Below are positions 10,365 to 21,399 of a stretch of 64,000 nucleotides of DNA, piece after piece. The position numbers were made by a program, and so were the translations under genes. Source of the DNA: Alphaproteobacteria bacterium 46_93_T64 (lineage in GTDB: Bacteria > Pseudomonadota > Alphaproteobacteria > Sneathiellales > Sneathiellaceae); NCBI GenBank assembly GCA_002163135.1, contig MAAN01000011.1, positions 186,001 to 250,000 of the forward strand. The letters are read 5' to 3'. The number at the start of each line of letters is the position of its first letter. Position 1 is the first letter of the stretch. Under the pieces are notes generated by a model. That model made no database searches, was not told the DNA's origin, and saw only the letters and a list, made by a program, of their open reading frames with translations.

Positions 10365-12422
10365 ATGAGTGAATTGCTGCTGGAGTTATTCTCCGAAGAA
10401 ATCCCTGCGCGTATGCAAACAAAAGCTGCCGGTGACTTAGCGCGTCTTGTGACCGCTGGTCTGAAAGAGGCTGGCCTTGAATATGCTGCGGTTACGTCAT
10501 ATTCAACTCCCCGCAGGTTGACACTTGTGCTTGCGGGCCTGCCGACGGCGCAACCTGATAAATCGGAAGAACGCCGTGGTCCGCGTGTCGGTGCCCCTGA
10601 TAAGGCGCTTGAAGGGTTTTTGAGATCCACTGGCCTTACCAAAGAACAGCTTGAAGAGCGAGAAACTCCAAAGGGCGCTTTTTATTACGCTGTGATCGAG
10701 ACGAAAGGGGGGCAGACCGCTGATGTTCTTATGACGGTTCTACCTACCGCTCTTTCCGCATTGCCGTGGGCAAAGCCGATGAAGTGGGGAGATTATAAGG
10801 CACGTTGGGTTCGACCTCTTCATAATATTTTATGCCTGTTTGACGGAAAATCTCTTCCGATTAAGTGGGAGCATCTCACTGCTAATGATCAAACCTTTGG
10901 TCATCGGTTCATGGCACCAGAAGCAATAACTGTTTCAAGTTCCGCTGACTACGAAGCAAAACTGAAATCCGCTTTTGTTGTGATTGAAGACAGTGAACGA
11001 CGTACAATTATTTCCAAGGACGCACATAGACTAGCCAAAGAAGAAAGCTTATCGCTGATTGAAGATGATGGATTGCTTGCAGAAGTTGCTGGACTTGTCG
11101 AGTGGCCAGAAGCTCTTATTGGGGCCATCGATCCTCAGTTTATGGACGTCCCCCACGAAGCTTTAATTTCAGCAATGCGCAGTCATCAGAAATATTTCTC
11201 TCTCTCTGATCAAAATGGCAATATGGCTCCACGCTTTATTACTGTTGCTAATTTGCGTGCAGAAGATGGCGGTAAGAAGATTACGGCTGGTAACGAGCGC
11301 GTATTAAGCGCGCGTCTCGCTGATGCGAAATTCTTCTGGGATCTGGATAAGAAAAATACTCTTGAGAGCCGGGTTGAGGCTTTGGAAAAAGTTGTTTTTC
11401 ATGCCCGTCTTGGAACCGTTCGTGAGAAGGTTGAACGTATTATCAAACTATCAGCTTATATTGCACCGTACGTAAGCGGAGCAGATGTTGCTGATTGTGA
11501 ACGGGCTGCACTTCTATGTAAAGCCGATCTCAGTACCCAAATGGTTGGCGAGTTTGCGGATCTGCAAGGCCTGATGGGACGCTACTATGCAGAGCATGAC
11601 GGTGAGAAACAAAGCGTCGCAACTGCAGTACAGGAACATTATTCACCGCTTGGTCCTGCGGACGTTTGCCCTTCAAATCCAGTGAGTGTTGTCGTTTCGC
11701 TCGCCGATAAAATTGACACGCTTGTCGGCTTTTTCGCGATGAACGAAAAACCGACGGGTTCCAAAGATCCTTATGCACTTCGCCGTGCAGCGCTTGGTGT
11801 TATCAGGTTGATCCTTGAAAACGGACTACGCATGCCACTTGTCAAAGTGTTTGAAGCCGCAGGAGAGCTCCAAAGTGTAGATGGAGCACTCGATGCAGGT
11901 GAATTATTAGCCTTCTTCGCTGATCGGTTAAAAGTTCATCTGAAAGCGCAAAATGTGCGTCACGACTATGTGGCAGCAGTGTTTGCTCTTGGCGGTACAA
12001 GTGATCTTGTGAGGCTCATGGCGCAGGTAAATGCGCTGGCGAGTTTCCTTGGTACTGATGATGGTGCCAATCTTCTTGTGGCATATCGACGGGCGGCAAA
12101 CATCCTTCGCATTGAAGAAAAGAAGGATGGTGTTTCTTACAATCAATTGCCAGATAGCAGCTTGATTAGTGAAGAGGCTGAAAAGACCCTTTTTGACAGA
12201 ATTGAAGAAGTGTCTGGCTTGCTTTCTACGGCTCTTGGAGCAGATGAGTTTGAAGTGGCTGGAAAAGCCGCGGCAACACTCCGCAAGCCTGTCGATGTTT
12301 TTTTTGATGATGTGATTGTAAATGCGGATGACGCAAGTGTACGTGCCAATCGCCTTCGGCTGCTCGCAGCCATTCGAAATTCTCTGGACCAACTGGCTGA
12401 TTTTTCAAAAATTGAAGGTTAG
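10365..12422 (+). CDS. glyS: glycine--tRNA ligase subunit beta
   Basis: SELLLELFSEEIPARMQ start and long beta-subunit sequence directly after glyQ. Confidence 0.97.
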   Translation: MSELLLELFSEEIPARMQTKAAGDLARLVTAGLKEAGLEYAAVTSYSTPRRLTLVLAGLPTAQPDKSEERRGPRVGAPDKALEGFLRSTGLTKEQLEERETPKGAFYYAVIETKGGQTADVLMTVLPTALSALPWAKPMKWGDYKARWVRPLHNILCLFDGKSLPIKWEHLTANDQTFGHRFMAPEAITVSSSADYEAKLKSAFVVIEDSERRTIISKDAHRLAKEESLSLIEDDGLLAEVAGLVEWPEALIGAIDPQFMDVPHEALISAMRSHQKYFSLSDQNGNMAPRFITVANLRAEDGGKKITAGNERVLSARLADAKFFWDLDKKNTLESRVEALEKVVFHARLGTVREKVERIIKLSAYIAPYVSGADVADCERAALLCKADLSTQMVGEFADLQGLMGRYYAEHDGEKQSVATAVQEHYSPLGPADVCPSNPVSVVVSLADKIDTLVGFFAMNEKPTGSKDPYALRRAALGVIRLILENGLRMPLVKVFEAAGELQSVDGALDAGELLAFFADRLKVHLKAQNVRHDYVAAVFALGGTSDLVRLMAQVNALASFLGTDDGANLLVAYRRAANILRIEEKKDGVSYNQLPDSSLISEEAEKTLFDRIEEVSGLLSTALGADEFEVAGKAAATLRKPVDVFFDDVIVNADDASVRANRLRLLAAIRNSLDQLADFSKIEG

Positions 12423-12447
12423 CCTAAAGTAAACAGCATAGCGAAAA

Positions 12448-15138
12448 GTGGACAAAAAGATGACAAAGTGGGTTTATTCCTTTGGTGACGGAACAGCTGA
12501 CGGAACAGCTGAAATGCGGAACCTCTTGGGAGGAAAAGGCGCCAATCTTGCAGAAATGAGCAACCTCGGCTTACCAGTCCCCTCTGGATTTACTCTTTCC
12601 ACAGAAGTTTGTACTGCCTACTACGATAACGAAGAAAAATACCCAGAAGAACTTAGCGCGCAAGTCGATGCAGCGATTGAACAAATCGAAAACTCAGTGG
12701 GTGTTCAATTCGGGGACAAAAAGCAGCCGCTTCTCGTCTCTGTTCGCTCCGGCGCTCGGGCTTCCATGCCGGGCATGATGGATACGGTTCTTAATCTTGG
12801 CCTTAATGATGAAACTGTCGAGGGGCTGGCAGAGCAGTCTGGGGATAGACGTTTTGCATATGACAGCTATCGCCGGTTTATCCAGATGTATTCTGATGTT
12901 GTTTTGGAAGTAGATCATCATCATTTTGAAGACCTGCTGGAAATCCTGAAAGAAGAAAAAGGATATTTCCTCGACACGGATCTGGCTGCTGAAGACTGGG
13001 AAAATCTAGTTGGGCAGTTTAAGGCAAAAGTTGAAGAGGAGCTGGGACGCCCTTTCCCACAAAACGTTCAAGATCAACTTTGGGGCGCTATTACAGCTGT
13101 GTTCGGTTCATGGATGAACCAGCGGGCGATTACCTATCGCCGCTTGCACGATATTCCTGCAGCATGGGGAACGGCCGTAAATGTCCAAGCCATGGTATTT
13201 GGTAATATGGGCGATGATAGTGCAACTGGTGTTGCCTTTACACGGGATCCGTCAACAGGTGCAAAACTGTTTTATGGTGAGTTTCTTGTAAATGCTCAGG
13301 GTGAAGATGTCGTTGCCGGTATCCGGACGCCGCAGAACTTGACGAAACAGTCACGGATCGACGCAGAATCTGACGCACCTTCCATGGAAGAGCTATTCCC
13401 AGAAGTTTTCGCGGAACTGGTTGTTGTTTATAAAAATCTGGAAGCTCATTACCGCGATATGCAGGATATTGAGTTTACAGTCCAGCAGGGTAAGCTTTGG
13501 ATGCTGCAGACCCGTTCAGGGAAACGTACAGCGAAAGCTGCATTGCAAATTGCTATCGATATGGTTGAAGAAGATCTGATCACAAAAGAAGAAGCGATCA
13601 AACGAATTGAGCCTTCTTCTTTGGATCAATTGCTTCACCCAACCCTCGATCCGTCGGCTGATAGAAACATCATCGCACGAGGCTTGCCAGCAAGTCCTGG
13701 CGCGGCATCTGGCCAAATCGTGTTCAATAGCGATGAAGCCGAAGCAATGGCGAACGAAGGCAAGTCAGTTATTCTGGTTCGTATTGAAACGAGCCCTGAA
13801 GATATTCATGGAATGCATGCTGCCAAGGGCATTTTAACTAGCCGCGGTGGGATGACCTCTCATGCAGCTGTAGTTGCACGCGGAATGGGCCGTGCTTGTG
13901 TGTCAGGCGCTGGATCTTTGAATATCGATTACCGTGAACAAACCTTGAATGTACTTGGGCAGACTTTTAATAAGGGCGACATTATTACGATTGACGGGGG
14001 AACCGGCGAAGTGATGCTGGGATCCGTTGATATGATCTTACCTGAAATGTCAGGAACGTTTGGCACACTGATGGTTTGGGCCGACGAAATTCGCCGCATG
14101 AAAGTCAGAACCAACGCTGAAACGCCGCTAGACGCAGAAACAGCGCGCAAATTTGGTGCAGAAGGCATTGGTCTTTGCCGGACTGAACATATGTTCTTTG
14201 ATGCCGATCGGATTGTGGCTGTTCGCCAGATGATTTTGGCCGAAGATCTTGCTGAACGTGAAAATGCACTCGCAAAATTGTTGCCAGTGCAACGTGCAGA
14301 TTTTGTCGAACTTTTCCGCATCATGGCTGGCCTACCAGTGACAGTGCGCTTGCTTGATCCACCACTTCATGAGTTCCTGCCAAAAACAAACGAAGAAATT
14401 GATGACTTGGCCGTTGCGCTAGGCGCTGATGCTAAAAAACTTCGTCATCGCGCCCTACAACTCCATGAATTTAATCCTATGCTAGGTCATCGCGGGTGCC
14501 GCCTTGGTATTTCATATCCTGAGATCTACGAGATGCAAGCACGGGCAATTTTGGAAGCAGCTGCTACGGTCAGTAAAGAACTGGGCGAGACAGTTATTCC
14601 TGAGATCATGATCCCGTTGGTTGCGACAGATCGTGAACTTGAAATTCTAAAAGACAAAATTGCGGCAGTTGCGAAAACAATTTCCGAAGAAACAGGCACA
14701 GAAGTAGATTATTTGATCGGGACAATGATTGAATTGCCACGTGCTGCACTGCAAGCCGGAAAAATTGCGAAAGAAGCAGAATTTTTCTCATTCGGTACGA
14801 ACGATCTTACCCAAACCACATATGGCATTAGCCGGGATGATTCAGGTTCGTTCCTTGACGAATATGTTCGGCAGGGAATTTACGAGATCGATCCATTCGT
14901 CTCATTGGATATTGACGGTGTCGGCGAGTTGGTCAAAATCGCGGCTGAACGGGGCCGTGCAACCCGCAAAGATATCAAGCTAGGCATCTGCGGGGAGCAT
15001 GGTGGTGATCCTGCGAGTATCGATTTCTGCGAAGAAATTGGGTTGGATTACATTTCCTGTTCTCCGTATCGTGTACCGATCGCCCGACTTGCCGCAGCGC
15101 AGGCTGCACTTGGTTTGAAGCGGGTCTCAGAAGCATAA
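12448..15138 (+). CDS. ppdK: pyruvate, phosphate dikinase
   Basis: LLGGKGANLAEMSNLGLPVPSGFTLSTE, GGMTSHAAVVARGMGRACVSG. Confidence 0.96.
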   Translation: MDKKMTKWVYSFGDGTADGTAEMRNLLGGKGANLAEMSNLGLPVPSGFTLSTEVCTAYYDNEEKYPEELSAQVDAAIEQIENSVGVQFGDKKQPLLVSVRSGARASMPGMMDTVLNLGLNDETVEGLAEQSGDRRFAYDSYRRFIQMYSDVVLEVDHHHFEDLLEILKEEKGYFLDTDLAAEDWENLVGQFKAKVEEELGRPFPQNVQDQLWGAITAVFGSWMNQRAITYRRLHDIPAAWGTAVNVQAMVFGNMGDDSATGVAFTRDPSTGAKLFYGEFLVNAQGEDVVAGIRTPQNLTKQSRIDAESDAPSMEELFPEVFAELVVVYKNLEAHYRDMQDIEFTVQQGKLWMLQTRSGKRTAKAALQIAIDMVEEDLITKEEAIKRIEPSSLDQLLHPTLDPSADRNIIARGLPASPGAASGQIVFNSDEAEAMANEGKSVILVRIETSPEDIHGMHAAKGILTSRGGMTSHAAVVARGMGRACVSGAGSLNIDYREQTLNVLGQTFNKGDIITIDGGTGEVMLGSVDMILPEMSGTFGTLMVWADEIRRMKVRTNAETPLDAETARKFGAEGIGLCRTEHMFFDADRIVAVRQMILAEDLAERENALAKLLPVQRADFVELFRIMAGLPVTVRLLDPPLHEFLPKTNEEIDDLAVALGADAKKLRHRALQLHEFNPMLGHRGCRLGISYPEIYEMQARAILEAAATVSKELGETVIPEIMIPLVATDRELEILKDKIAAVAKTISEETGTEVDYLIGTMIELPRAALQAGKIAKEAEFFSFGTNDLTQTTYGISRDDSGSFLDEYVRQGIYEIDPFVSLDIDGVGELVKIAAERGRATRKDIKLGICGEHGGDPASIDFCEEIGLDYISCSPYRVPIARLAAAQAALGLKRVSEA

Positions 15139-15157
15139 TCAAAGTCTGATTAAGTAA

Positions 15158-15194
15158 AAAAAGGGCTGGTAGAGTGATCTACCAGCCCTTTTTT
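15158..15194. terminator. bidirectional Rho-independent terminator
   Basis: aaaaaagGGCTGGTAGAgtgaTCTACCAGCCctttttt between convergent ppdK and mrp. Confidence 0.9.
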
Positions 15195-15207
15195 AATTTG
15201 TGCTTTG

Positions 15208-16311
15208 TTATTCCACAACGAAAGTAGGGCTTGTATCGGCAAGGCTCGCTTCGATTTTCTCCTGAACCTTGACGGCAATCGCTTTGTAAATTTCGGCGTG
15301 CACACTATCAGGTTCTGTAGCTGTAATTGGTGTGCCAGCATCGGACGTTTTACGAATGTCCATGTGCAAGGGAATTTCGCCCATGAAATCAAGGCCAAGT
15401 TCTGTGGCTGTATCACGTGCACCGCCATGGCCAAAGATATCACTGCGATCTCCGCACGAAGGACACAGGAAATAGCTCATATTTTCAATGATGCCGAATA
15501 CTGGAACATCTACTTTTTTGAACATATTGAGGCCCTTGCGAGCATCCAACAGGGCAATATCTTGCGGCGTGGATACAATAACAGCGCCTGTGAGAGGCAC
15601 ACGCTGCGCCATGGTGAGTTGAGCATCACCAGTTCCAGGAGGCATATCAACAACAAGAACATCCAGCTCGCCCCATTCTACGTCAAATACCATTTGCTGC
15701 AGGGCGCTCATTACCATTGGGCCGCGCCAAATCATGGGGGTATCTTCTTCCACAAGGAAGCCCATAGACATAACTTTAAGGCCCCATTTTTCCATCGGCT
15801 TAAGTTTTTTACCATCAGCCGAACTTGGTTTTCCTGATAATCCCAGCATACGGGGAAGAGACGGTCCATAGATATCAGCGTCCAGCATGCCAACACTTAA
15901 GCCTTGCGCCGCGAGACCGAGTGCAAGATTAACAGCACACGTAGATTTACCAACGCCGCCTTTACCTGATGCCACGGCGACGATGGATGCAACGCCGGGC
16001 ACTTCAGGCTTTTGCGCAGGTTGCTTCGGCGCAGGTTTTTGCGGTGCGGCTGACTGAGAAGATTTTTCTGCTGTTAGAACAACGCTTACAGACTTAACGC
16101 CATTCATGCCGTAAACGGCTTGCTCAGCTTCTTTTCTAAGAACTTCCATCTCACCGGCGTCTGCTGGATCGATTTCCAGTGCAAAGCCGACATTGCCATC
16201 CTTGACCACTAAACCGTTTACCATTCCCAAAGAAACGATGTCTTTACCGCTTTTTTTCTCGATAATTCGGCCTAAATGAGTAAGAATTTCTTGTTCTGTT
16301 ATGTTAGCCAT
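15208..16311 (-). CDS. mrp: Mrp/NBP35 family Fe-S carrier ATPase
   Basis: VASGKGGVGKSTCAVNLALGLA, IENMSYFLCPSCG; start placed at MANITEQEIL rather than the longer ORF. Confidence 0.93.
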   Translation of the reverse strand: MANITEQEILTHLGRIIEKKSGKDIVSLGMVNGLVVKDGNVGFALEIDPADAGEMEVLRKEAEQAVYGMNGVKSVSVVLTAEKSSQSAAPQKPAPKQPAQKPEVPGVASIVAVASGKGGVGKSTCAVNLALGLAAQGLSVGMLDADIYGPSLPRMLGLSGKPSSADGKKLKPMEKWGLKVMSMGFLVEEDTPMIWRGPMVMSALQQMVFDVEWGELDVLVVDMPPGTGDAQLTMAQRVPLTGAVIVSTPQDIALLDARKGLNMFKKVDVPVFGIIENMSYFLCPSCGDRSDIFGHGGARDTATELGLDFMGEIPLHMDIRKTSDAGTPITATEPDSVHAEIYKAIAVKVQEKIEASLADTSPTFVVE

Positions 16312-16447
16312 ACTTGAAAACTCCAGCTTTGCTACAAAATGGGTATACAACGCAATGCAGGTACATTGCAGAATTGTTCTGGGTGTCATATAACCCTTGT
16401 TACAATGTTAAGCAATTTTGCTGATTAGATAGAGGAGAGATTATCCC

Positions 16448-17539
16448 ATGCCTTGGAGCAATCAAGGTGGTAATGGCGGTGGTTGGCAAGGCGGCGGCGG
16501 TGGAAATCGCGGCCCATGGGGTCAAGGTCCCAGCGGTCAACAGCCCCCTAACCTGGAAGACATTATCAAAAAAGGTCAAGAAAAACTGAAGGACTCTCTT
16601 CCCGGTGGTGGCGGTGGAAAACTTGGTTTCTTCGTTATTATTATGGTTGCGCTTGTTGGCTGGCTCGCCAGTGGTTTCTACAAAGTTGAAACCAATCAGC
16701 AGGGTGTGGTTCTTCGCTTCGGTGAAAAAGTAGCGATTACACAACCTGGTCTGAACTATCATTTGCCATTTCCGATCGAAACAGTGCTGACGCCTAATGT
16801 TACCAAGGTGAACAGTATTGAAATCGGATTTCGCCAAACACGTTCTGGAGCACAAACTCCATTTACTGCTGAAAGCTTGATGCTGACAGGTGATGAAAAC
16901 ATCATCAATATTGGCTTTACAGTTCTTTGGCGTATTCGGGATGCTAGCGACTTCTTGTTTAACGTTGCGGATCAAGAAACGACCATTCGTGCAGCTGCTG
17001 AAAGTGCGATGCGTGAAGTTGTGGGCCGAACTGAACTCACAATTGCTATCACTGAAGGGCGTCTCGCCATTGAAAATGATGTGCAAGCAAAACTGCAAAA
17101 AGTAGTGGATGTATATGGCCTTGGTGTTGAAATTTCTGAAGTGAAATTGCAAGATTCTGAGCCGCCTGCGCAAGTAATCGACGCTTTCCGTGATGTTCAA
17201 GCGGCCGTAGCCGATAAAGAACGCGCACAAAACGAAGCACTCTCTTATGCCAACGACATTGTGCCTCGTGCACGTGGTCAGGCGGAGATGATGCGTCAGG
17301 AAGCTGAAGGTTATAAGCAACGTGTTATTGCTGAAGCTGAAGGTGAAGCATCCCGCTTTGTATCCATTTATGATGAATATAAAAAGGCACCAGGTGTGAC
17401 ACGCCAACGCATTTATCTTGAAACCATGCAAGAGGTGCTCAAAGGCAAAAATAAAGTGATCATTGATAGTAATGGTACAGGCCAAGGCGTGGTTCCGTAT
17501 TTGCCCCTTAATGAGCTGAATAAAAAGGGAGCGAAATAA
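16448..17539 (+). CDS. hflK: FtsH protease activity modulator HflK
   Basis: Gly-rich N-terminus, TM, SPFH domain, paired with hflC. Confidence 0.95.
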   Translation: MPWSNQGGNGGGWQGGGGGNRGPWGQGPSGQQPPNLEDIIKKGQEKLKDSLPGGGGGKLGFFVIIMVALVGWLASGFYKVETNQQGVVLRFGEKVAITQPGLNYHLPFPIETVLTPNVTKVNSIEIGFRQTRSGAQTPFTAESLMLTGDENIINIGFTVLWRIRDASDFLFNVADQETTIRAAAESAMREVVGRTELTIAITEGRLAIENDVQAKLQKVVDVYGLGVEISEVKLQDSEPPAQVIDAFRDVQAAVADKERAQNEALSYANDIVPRARGQAEMMRQEAEGYKQRVIAEAEGEASRFVSIYDEYKKAPGVTRQRIYLETMQEVLKGKNKVIIDSNGTGQGVVPYLPLNELNKKGAK

Positions 17540-18417
17540 TGGGTAAGACAATTTCTATTGTTGTCGCAATCATCGTTGTTCTCGGCGGTATTGTTGCCTC
17601 TAGCACCATGTTCACTGTCACTGAAACGCAACAAGCAATGGTTATGCAGTTCGGTAAAGTTGGCACTGTTATCACAAAGCCAGGTTTGCAGTTCAAAGTC
17701 CCGTTTGTGCAAGATGTGATATTTGTTGAAAAGCGTGTAATGGCCGTTAATACGCGCCGAAGTGAAGTTGTTACACGAGACCAAAAACGTTTAATGGTTG
17801 ATAGTTTTGCACGTTTCAGAATTGTTGATCCACTGCTCTATTTCCAATCTTTTGGGAATTTGAACGTGGCGTTTGTTCGTATGGAAACTCTTCTCAGCTC
17901 ACAAGTGAAACAAATTTTGGGCCGTGAAATTCTGACGAGCATCGTATCCGGTGAACGCGCTAACCTGATGAACCAAATCAAAACTCAGGTAAATGCCGAA
18001 ACGGAAAGCCGTGGTCTTGAGGTGTTGGATGTTCGTATTGTTCGTGCTGATCTACCTCAAGCCAACAGTGAGAAAGTTTACGAGCGTATGCGGACGCAAC
18101 GTGAACAGGAAGCACGCGAAATTCGGGCGGAAGGTGCGGAAATTGCGCAGCGTATTCGTGCGAATGCAGATCGTGAAAAGACGGTTATTGTCGCTCAAGC
18201 CAAGAAAGATTCAGAAATCTTGCGTGGTAATGGCGATGGTGAGAAAAACCGTATTTTTGCTGAAGCCTTCGGGCGGGATGAAGATTTCTTCGGATTCTAT
18301 CGTTCCATGCAAGCTTATCGTGAAGCAATTTCAGATGACGACACAACATTAGTTCTGTCACCAAATTCTGACTTCTTCCAGTATTTTGGCTCGCAAGCAA
18401 GAAAATCTGCTGACTAA
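17539..18417 (+). CDS. hflC: protease modulator HflC
   Basis: SPFH domain, VTETQQAMVMQFGKV; overlaps hflK stop. Confidence 0.95.
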   Translation: MGKTISIVVAIIVVLGGIVASSTMFTVTETQQAMVMQFGKVGTVITKPGLQFKVPFVQDVIFVEKRVMAVNTRRSEVVTRDQKRLMVDSFARFRIVDPLLYFQSFGNLNVAFVRMETLLSSQVKQILGREILTSIVSGERANLMNQIKTQVNAETESRGLEVLDVRIVRADLPQANSEKVYERMRTQREQEAREIRAEGAEIAQRIRANADREKTVIVAQAKKDSEILRGNGDGEKNRIFAEAFGRDEDFFGFYRSMQAYREAISDDDTTLVLSPNSDFFQYFGSQARKSAD

Positions 18418-18436
18418 TTGAGCAAATTTTAAAGAC

Positions 18437-18468
18437 AAGCCTGCAGAGGAATACTCTGCAGGCTTTTT
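18437..18468 (+). terminator. Rho-independent terminator after hflC
   Basis: AAGCCTGCAGAGgaataCTCTGCAGGCTTtttt. Confidence 0.85.
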
Positions 18469-18482
18469 TATTGGAGGTTCTG

Positions 18483-18668
18483 TTGTTAGAAACTGTCCTG
18501 CTAGCAGGTGCGTTAGTTTTGTTTTTTGAAGGTGCGCTCTATGCGCTGTTCCCGGATGGTATGAAGCGGATGATGATATCCGTTCTACAAACATCAAGTT
18601 TAAACTTGCGTATATTTGGCCTGCTTTCAGCGATTTTTGGTGTTGTTTGTGTGTGGTTACTCAAATGA
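18483..18668 (+). CDS. DUF2065 family small membrane protein
   Basis: LETVLLAGALVLFFEGALYALFPDGMKRMMISVLQTSSLNLRIFGLLSAIFGVV; GGAGG at 18473 before a TTG start. Confidence 0.75.
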   Translation: MLETVLLAGALVLFFEGALYALFPDGMKRMMISVLQTSSLNLRIFGLLSAIFGVVCVWLLK

Positions 18669-18909
18669 CTTTAATTTTGTTGAAATAAATAAATCAAATT
18701 TTAAAAGAAATTCGGCAAAAATGGCTGAATACACAATTATGCCATAATTAGCTTCCAGTTAATGATAGATCAGTATCGCGCATGTCGTGGATGGCAATTC
18801 CGTGGATACTGTAAGTTTTGTGTCAAAGAGTAGATACCAGAACGGGACGTTGAAAATATGTTTCAGGATTTTGGGATCTGCATAAGGAATAGATAGAAGG
18901 ACCGTCAAG

Positions 18910-20421
18910 TTGTACACACCCTATCACACTTCAGAAATTCGAAGGTCAGCGCCCGTCAGACAAGACCAGGCTAAAGTGAAAGCTCAGAGTCAGTCAGGCA
19001 ATCAGCTTATTTTGGCAGTGACTGTTTTTGTTGCCGTTTCTTTGTTTGCCTTTAGTGCCTTGGCAAAGGCCGCGCCCGACAGTTTTGCAGATCTTGCAGA
19101 AAAATTGTCACCGGCAGTTGTGAATATTTCTACGACGCAAATCGTTAAAAGCGAGCGTAGTGGTGTGTTGCCGCAATTCCCACCGGGTCATCCCTTTGAA
19201 GATTTCTTTAAGGATTTTGGCGACAAAGGTAAAAAAGGGAACAGGGAGCGCAAAGCAACCTCGCTAGGGTCCGGGTTCGTTATTGACGAAGAGGGTCTGG
19301 TGATTACCAACAATCATGTGATTGATGGAGCGGACGAGATTTTTGTGATTTTCCAAGACGGCGAAAAAGTTTCCGCTGAGCTTGTTGGTAAAGATCCAAA
19401 AACAGACGTTGCAGTATTACGGATTGACCCAGGTGACAAAAAACTTGTTTCTGTCGAATGGGGCAACAGCGATAAATCTCGTGTTGGGGATTGGGTGCTG
19501 GCAATCGGCAATCCATTTGGTCTTGGCGGAACAGTAACTGCGGGCATTATCTCTGCACGTGGCCGCGATATTCGCTCGGGTCCATATGATGATTACATCC
19601 AAACTGATGCCTCCATTAATAAAGGAAATTCAGGCGGCCCGTTGTTCAATATGAAGGGGCAAGTGATCGGAATTAATACAGCGATTTTCTCCCAATCTGG
19701 CGGCAGCATCGGTATTGGATTTTCTGTGCCATCGCAATTGGCAAAGAAAGTTGTGCAACAGCTTGTTGAATTTGGCCAAACCCGTCGTGGCTGGCTTGGC
19801 GTGGTTATCCAAAATGTAACAGACGAGCTTGCTGAAGGCCTTGGCCTTGGTAATACAGACGGTGTTTTAGTTGCCGGTGTTCCAGAAGATGGACCAGCGT
19901 TTAAAGCCGGCATCAAAGCGGGTGACGTTATCTTGAGATTTAACAAAAAACGGGTACGTGAAACCCGTGAACTGTCCCGAGCGGTTGCCGAGACTGATGT
20001 GGGATCAAAAGTTAAAGTTCAACTGTGGCGCAACGGTAAGAAAATTTCGAAAACAGTTCGCTTGGGAGAGCTTGAAAAAGCTGAAACAAAATTTGCTGAA
20101 AGAAACGGCTCCAAAACGGCGACTGCGTCTGTCTTGGGTATGGAGCTTGCTACAGTTTCCGCCAAATTTCGGGAGCAGTTTAAACTAAGCGATGATGTCG
20201 AAGGTGTGATTGTCATCGACGTTGAAGAAGGAAGTGAAGCGGCAGAGAAAGATATACGTCCCGGCGATCAAATTCTTGAAGTGCAGCTGAAGCCTGTGTC
20301 GACAGTGGCAGATGTTAAAGCCAGCATGAAAGACATTGAGGAATCGGATCGTAAATCAGTTCTTATGCTTACTCGCAGAGGTTTAGGATCACGATTTGTT
20401 GCTTTAAGCATGGATAAATAA
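18910..20421 (+). CDS. degP: Do family serine endopeptidase (DegP/DegQ)
   Basis: NNHVIDGADEI, DVAVLRI, INKGNSGGPLFN triad plus two PDZ domains. Confidence 0.93.
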   Translation: MYTPYHTSEIRRSAPVRQDQAKVKAQSQSGNQLILAVTVFVAVSLFAFSALAKAAPDSFADLAEKLSPAVVNISTTQIVKSERSGVLPQFPPGHPFEDFFKDFGDKGKKGNRERKATSLGSGFVIDEEGLVITNNHVIDGADEIFVIFQDGEKVSAELVGKDPKTDVAVLRIDPGDKKLVSVEWGNSDKSRVGDWVLAIGNPFGLGGTVTAGIISARGRDIRSGPYDDYIQTDASINKGNSGGPLFNMKGQVIGINTAIFSQSGGSIGIGFSVPSQLAKKVVQQLVEFGQTRRGWLGVVIQNVTDELAEGLGLGNTDGVLVAGVPEDGPAFKAGIKAGDVILRFNKKRVRETRELSRAVAETDVGSKVKVQLWRNGKKISKTVRLGELEKAETKFAERNGSKTATASVLGMELATVSAKFREQFKLSDDVEGVIVIDVEEGSEAAEKDIRPGDQILEVQLKPVSTVADVKASMKDIEESDRKSVLMLTRRGLGSRFVALSMDK

Positions 20422-20451
20422 ACCGATTTAATCTTCGGATTAAGCCTAATA

Positions 20452-20479
20452 AAAAGCCCCGCAAATGCGGGGCTTTTTT
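20452..20479. terminator. Rho-independent terminator between convergent degP and serB
   Basis: AAAAGCCCCGCAaaTGCGGGGCTTTTTT. Confidence 0.9.
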
Positions 20480-20488
20480 GGTGTCACA

Positions 20489-21376
20489 CTAGTCGGTCAC
20501 GAACTCATTTTCAGAGTAGCCTTGGAAATAAAGTAATACCGTTAGATCACCGTATCGTATCGACGCATCGGCGGTAGCTTCCGCCGCTGGTTTTGCATGG
20601 AAAGAGACCCCGAGCCCCGCAGCTTCAATCATCGGAATATCATTCGCCCCATCTCCAATCGCAACACTTTGGATACGTTTCAGTCCTTTTTCTTCCAAAA
20701 GACGGTTCAGATTTTTCAGCTTGGCTTGTGAATTCAATATAGGTTCAGCAGCAAGCCCTGTGAGGGCGCCATCTTCAAACAGAAGCTCGTTTGCTTCCTG
20801 CATGTCAAATCCCACCAAGTCGCAAACGCGGCTAGTGAAATACGTAAAGCCACCTGAAACCAAGGCCGTATAGGCACCGTTTGCTTTTATGGTTTGAATG
20901 AGTGTTCGAGCGCCGCCGGTTAGCTTTACGCGTTCTTCAAAAGCGGTGTTGAGGACGTTTTCCTTAAGCCCTTTTAACATGGCTACGCGGGAGCGAAAAG
21001 CCTCGTCAAAATCCAGCTCACCGCGCATGGCGCGTTCGGTGATCTCAGATACCGCGTCCTTGATATCCGCAAAACCAGCCAATTCATCAATGCATTCAAC
21101 AGTGATTATCGTACTGTCCATATCTGCGAGGAGCAGCATCTTCTTTCTATTTTCGGCGGATTGAAGGCAGTAATCGGCAGCGCGAATTGTTTTATCCAAA
21201 TCCTCGCTCGTCACCGTACCTTCAAAAGCTAGATCAACAGCGTGATCTTTTTTAAGCCACTTCATTTTTAAATTTGTCGCGCCTAGTTCGCAAAGTCTAG
21301 CCTCAGCGGCGTTGACTATGCTAGAGAATGAACTGAGATCGGAAGGATCCGCAACGAGCGTCAATACAGTCGTCAT
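20489..21376 (-). CDS. serB: phosphoserine phosphatase
   Basis: LLLADMDSTIITVECIDELA, VSGGFTYFT, AIGDGANDIPMIEAAGLGVSFHAKP. Confidence 0.95.
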   Translation of the reverse strand: MTTVLTLVADPSDLSSFSSIVNAAEARLCELGATNLKMKWLKKDHAVDLAFEGTVTSEDLDKTIRAADYCLQSAENRKKMLLLADMDSTIITVECIDELAGFADIKDAVSEITERAMRGELDFDEAFRSRVAMLKGLKENVLNTAFEERVKLTGGARTLIQTIKANGAYTALVSGGFTYFTSRVCDLVGFDMQEANELLFEDGALTGLAAEPILNSQAKLKNLNRLLEEKGLKRIQSVAIGDGANDIPMIEAAGLGVSFHAKPAAEATADASIRYGDLTVLLYFQGYSENEFVTD

Positions 21377-21399
21377 GATTTTTTACCGGTAATCCAAAT

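Noticed and set aside
15205-15837. 210-aa plus-strand ORF
   Set aside because: Antisense to mrp; no start context or recognisable protein.
16400-17551. 383-aa minus-strand ORF
   Set aside because: Lies opposite hflK, a clear conserved gene; antisense artefact.
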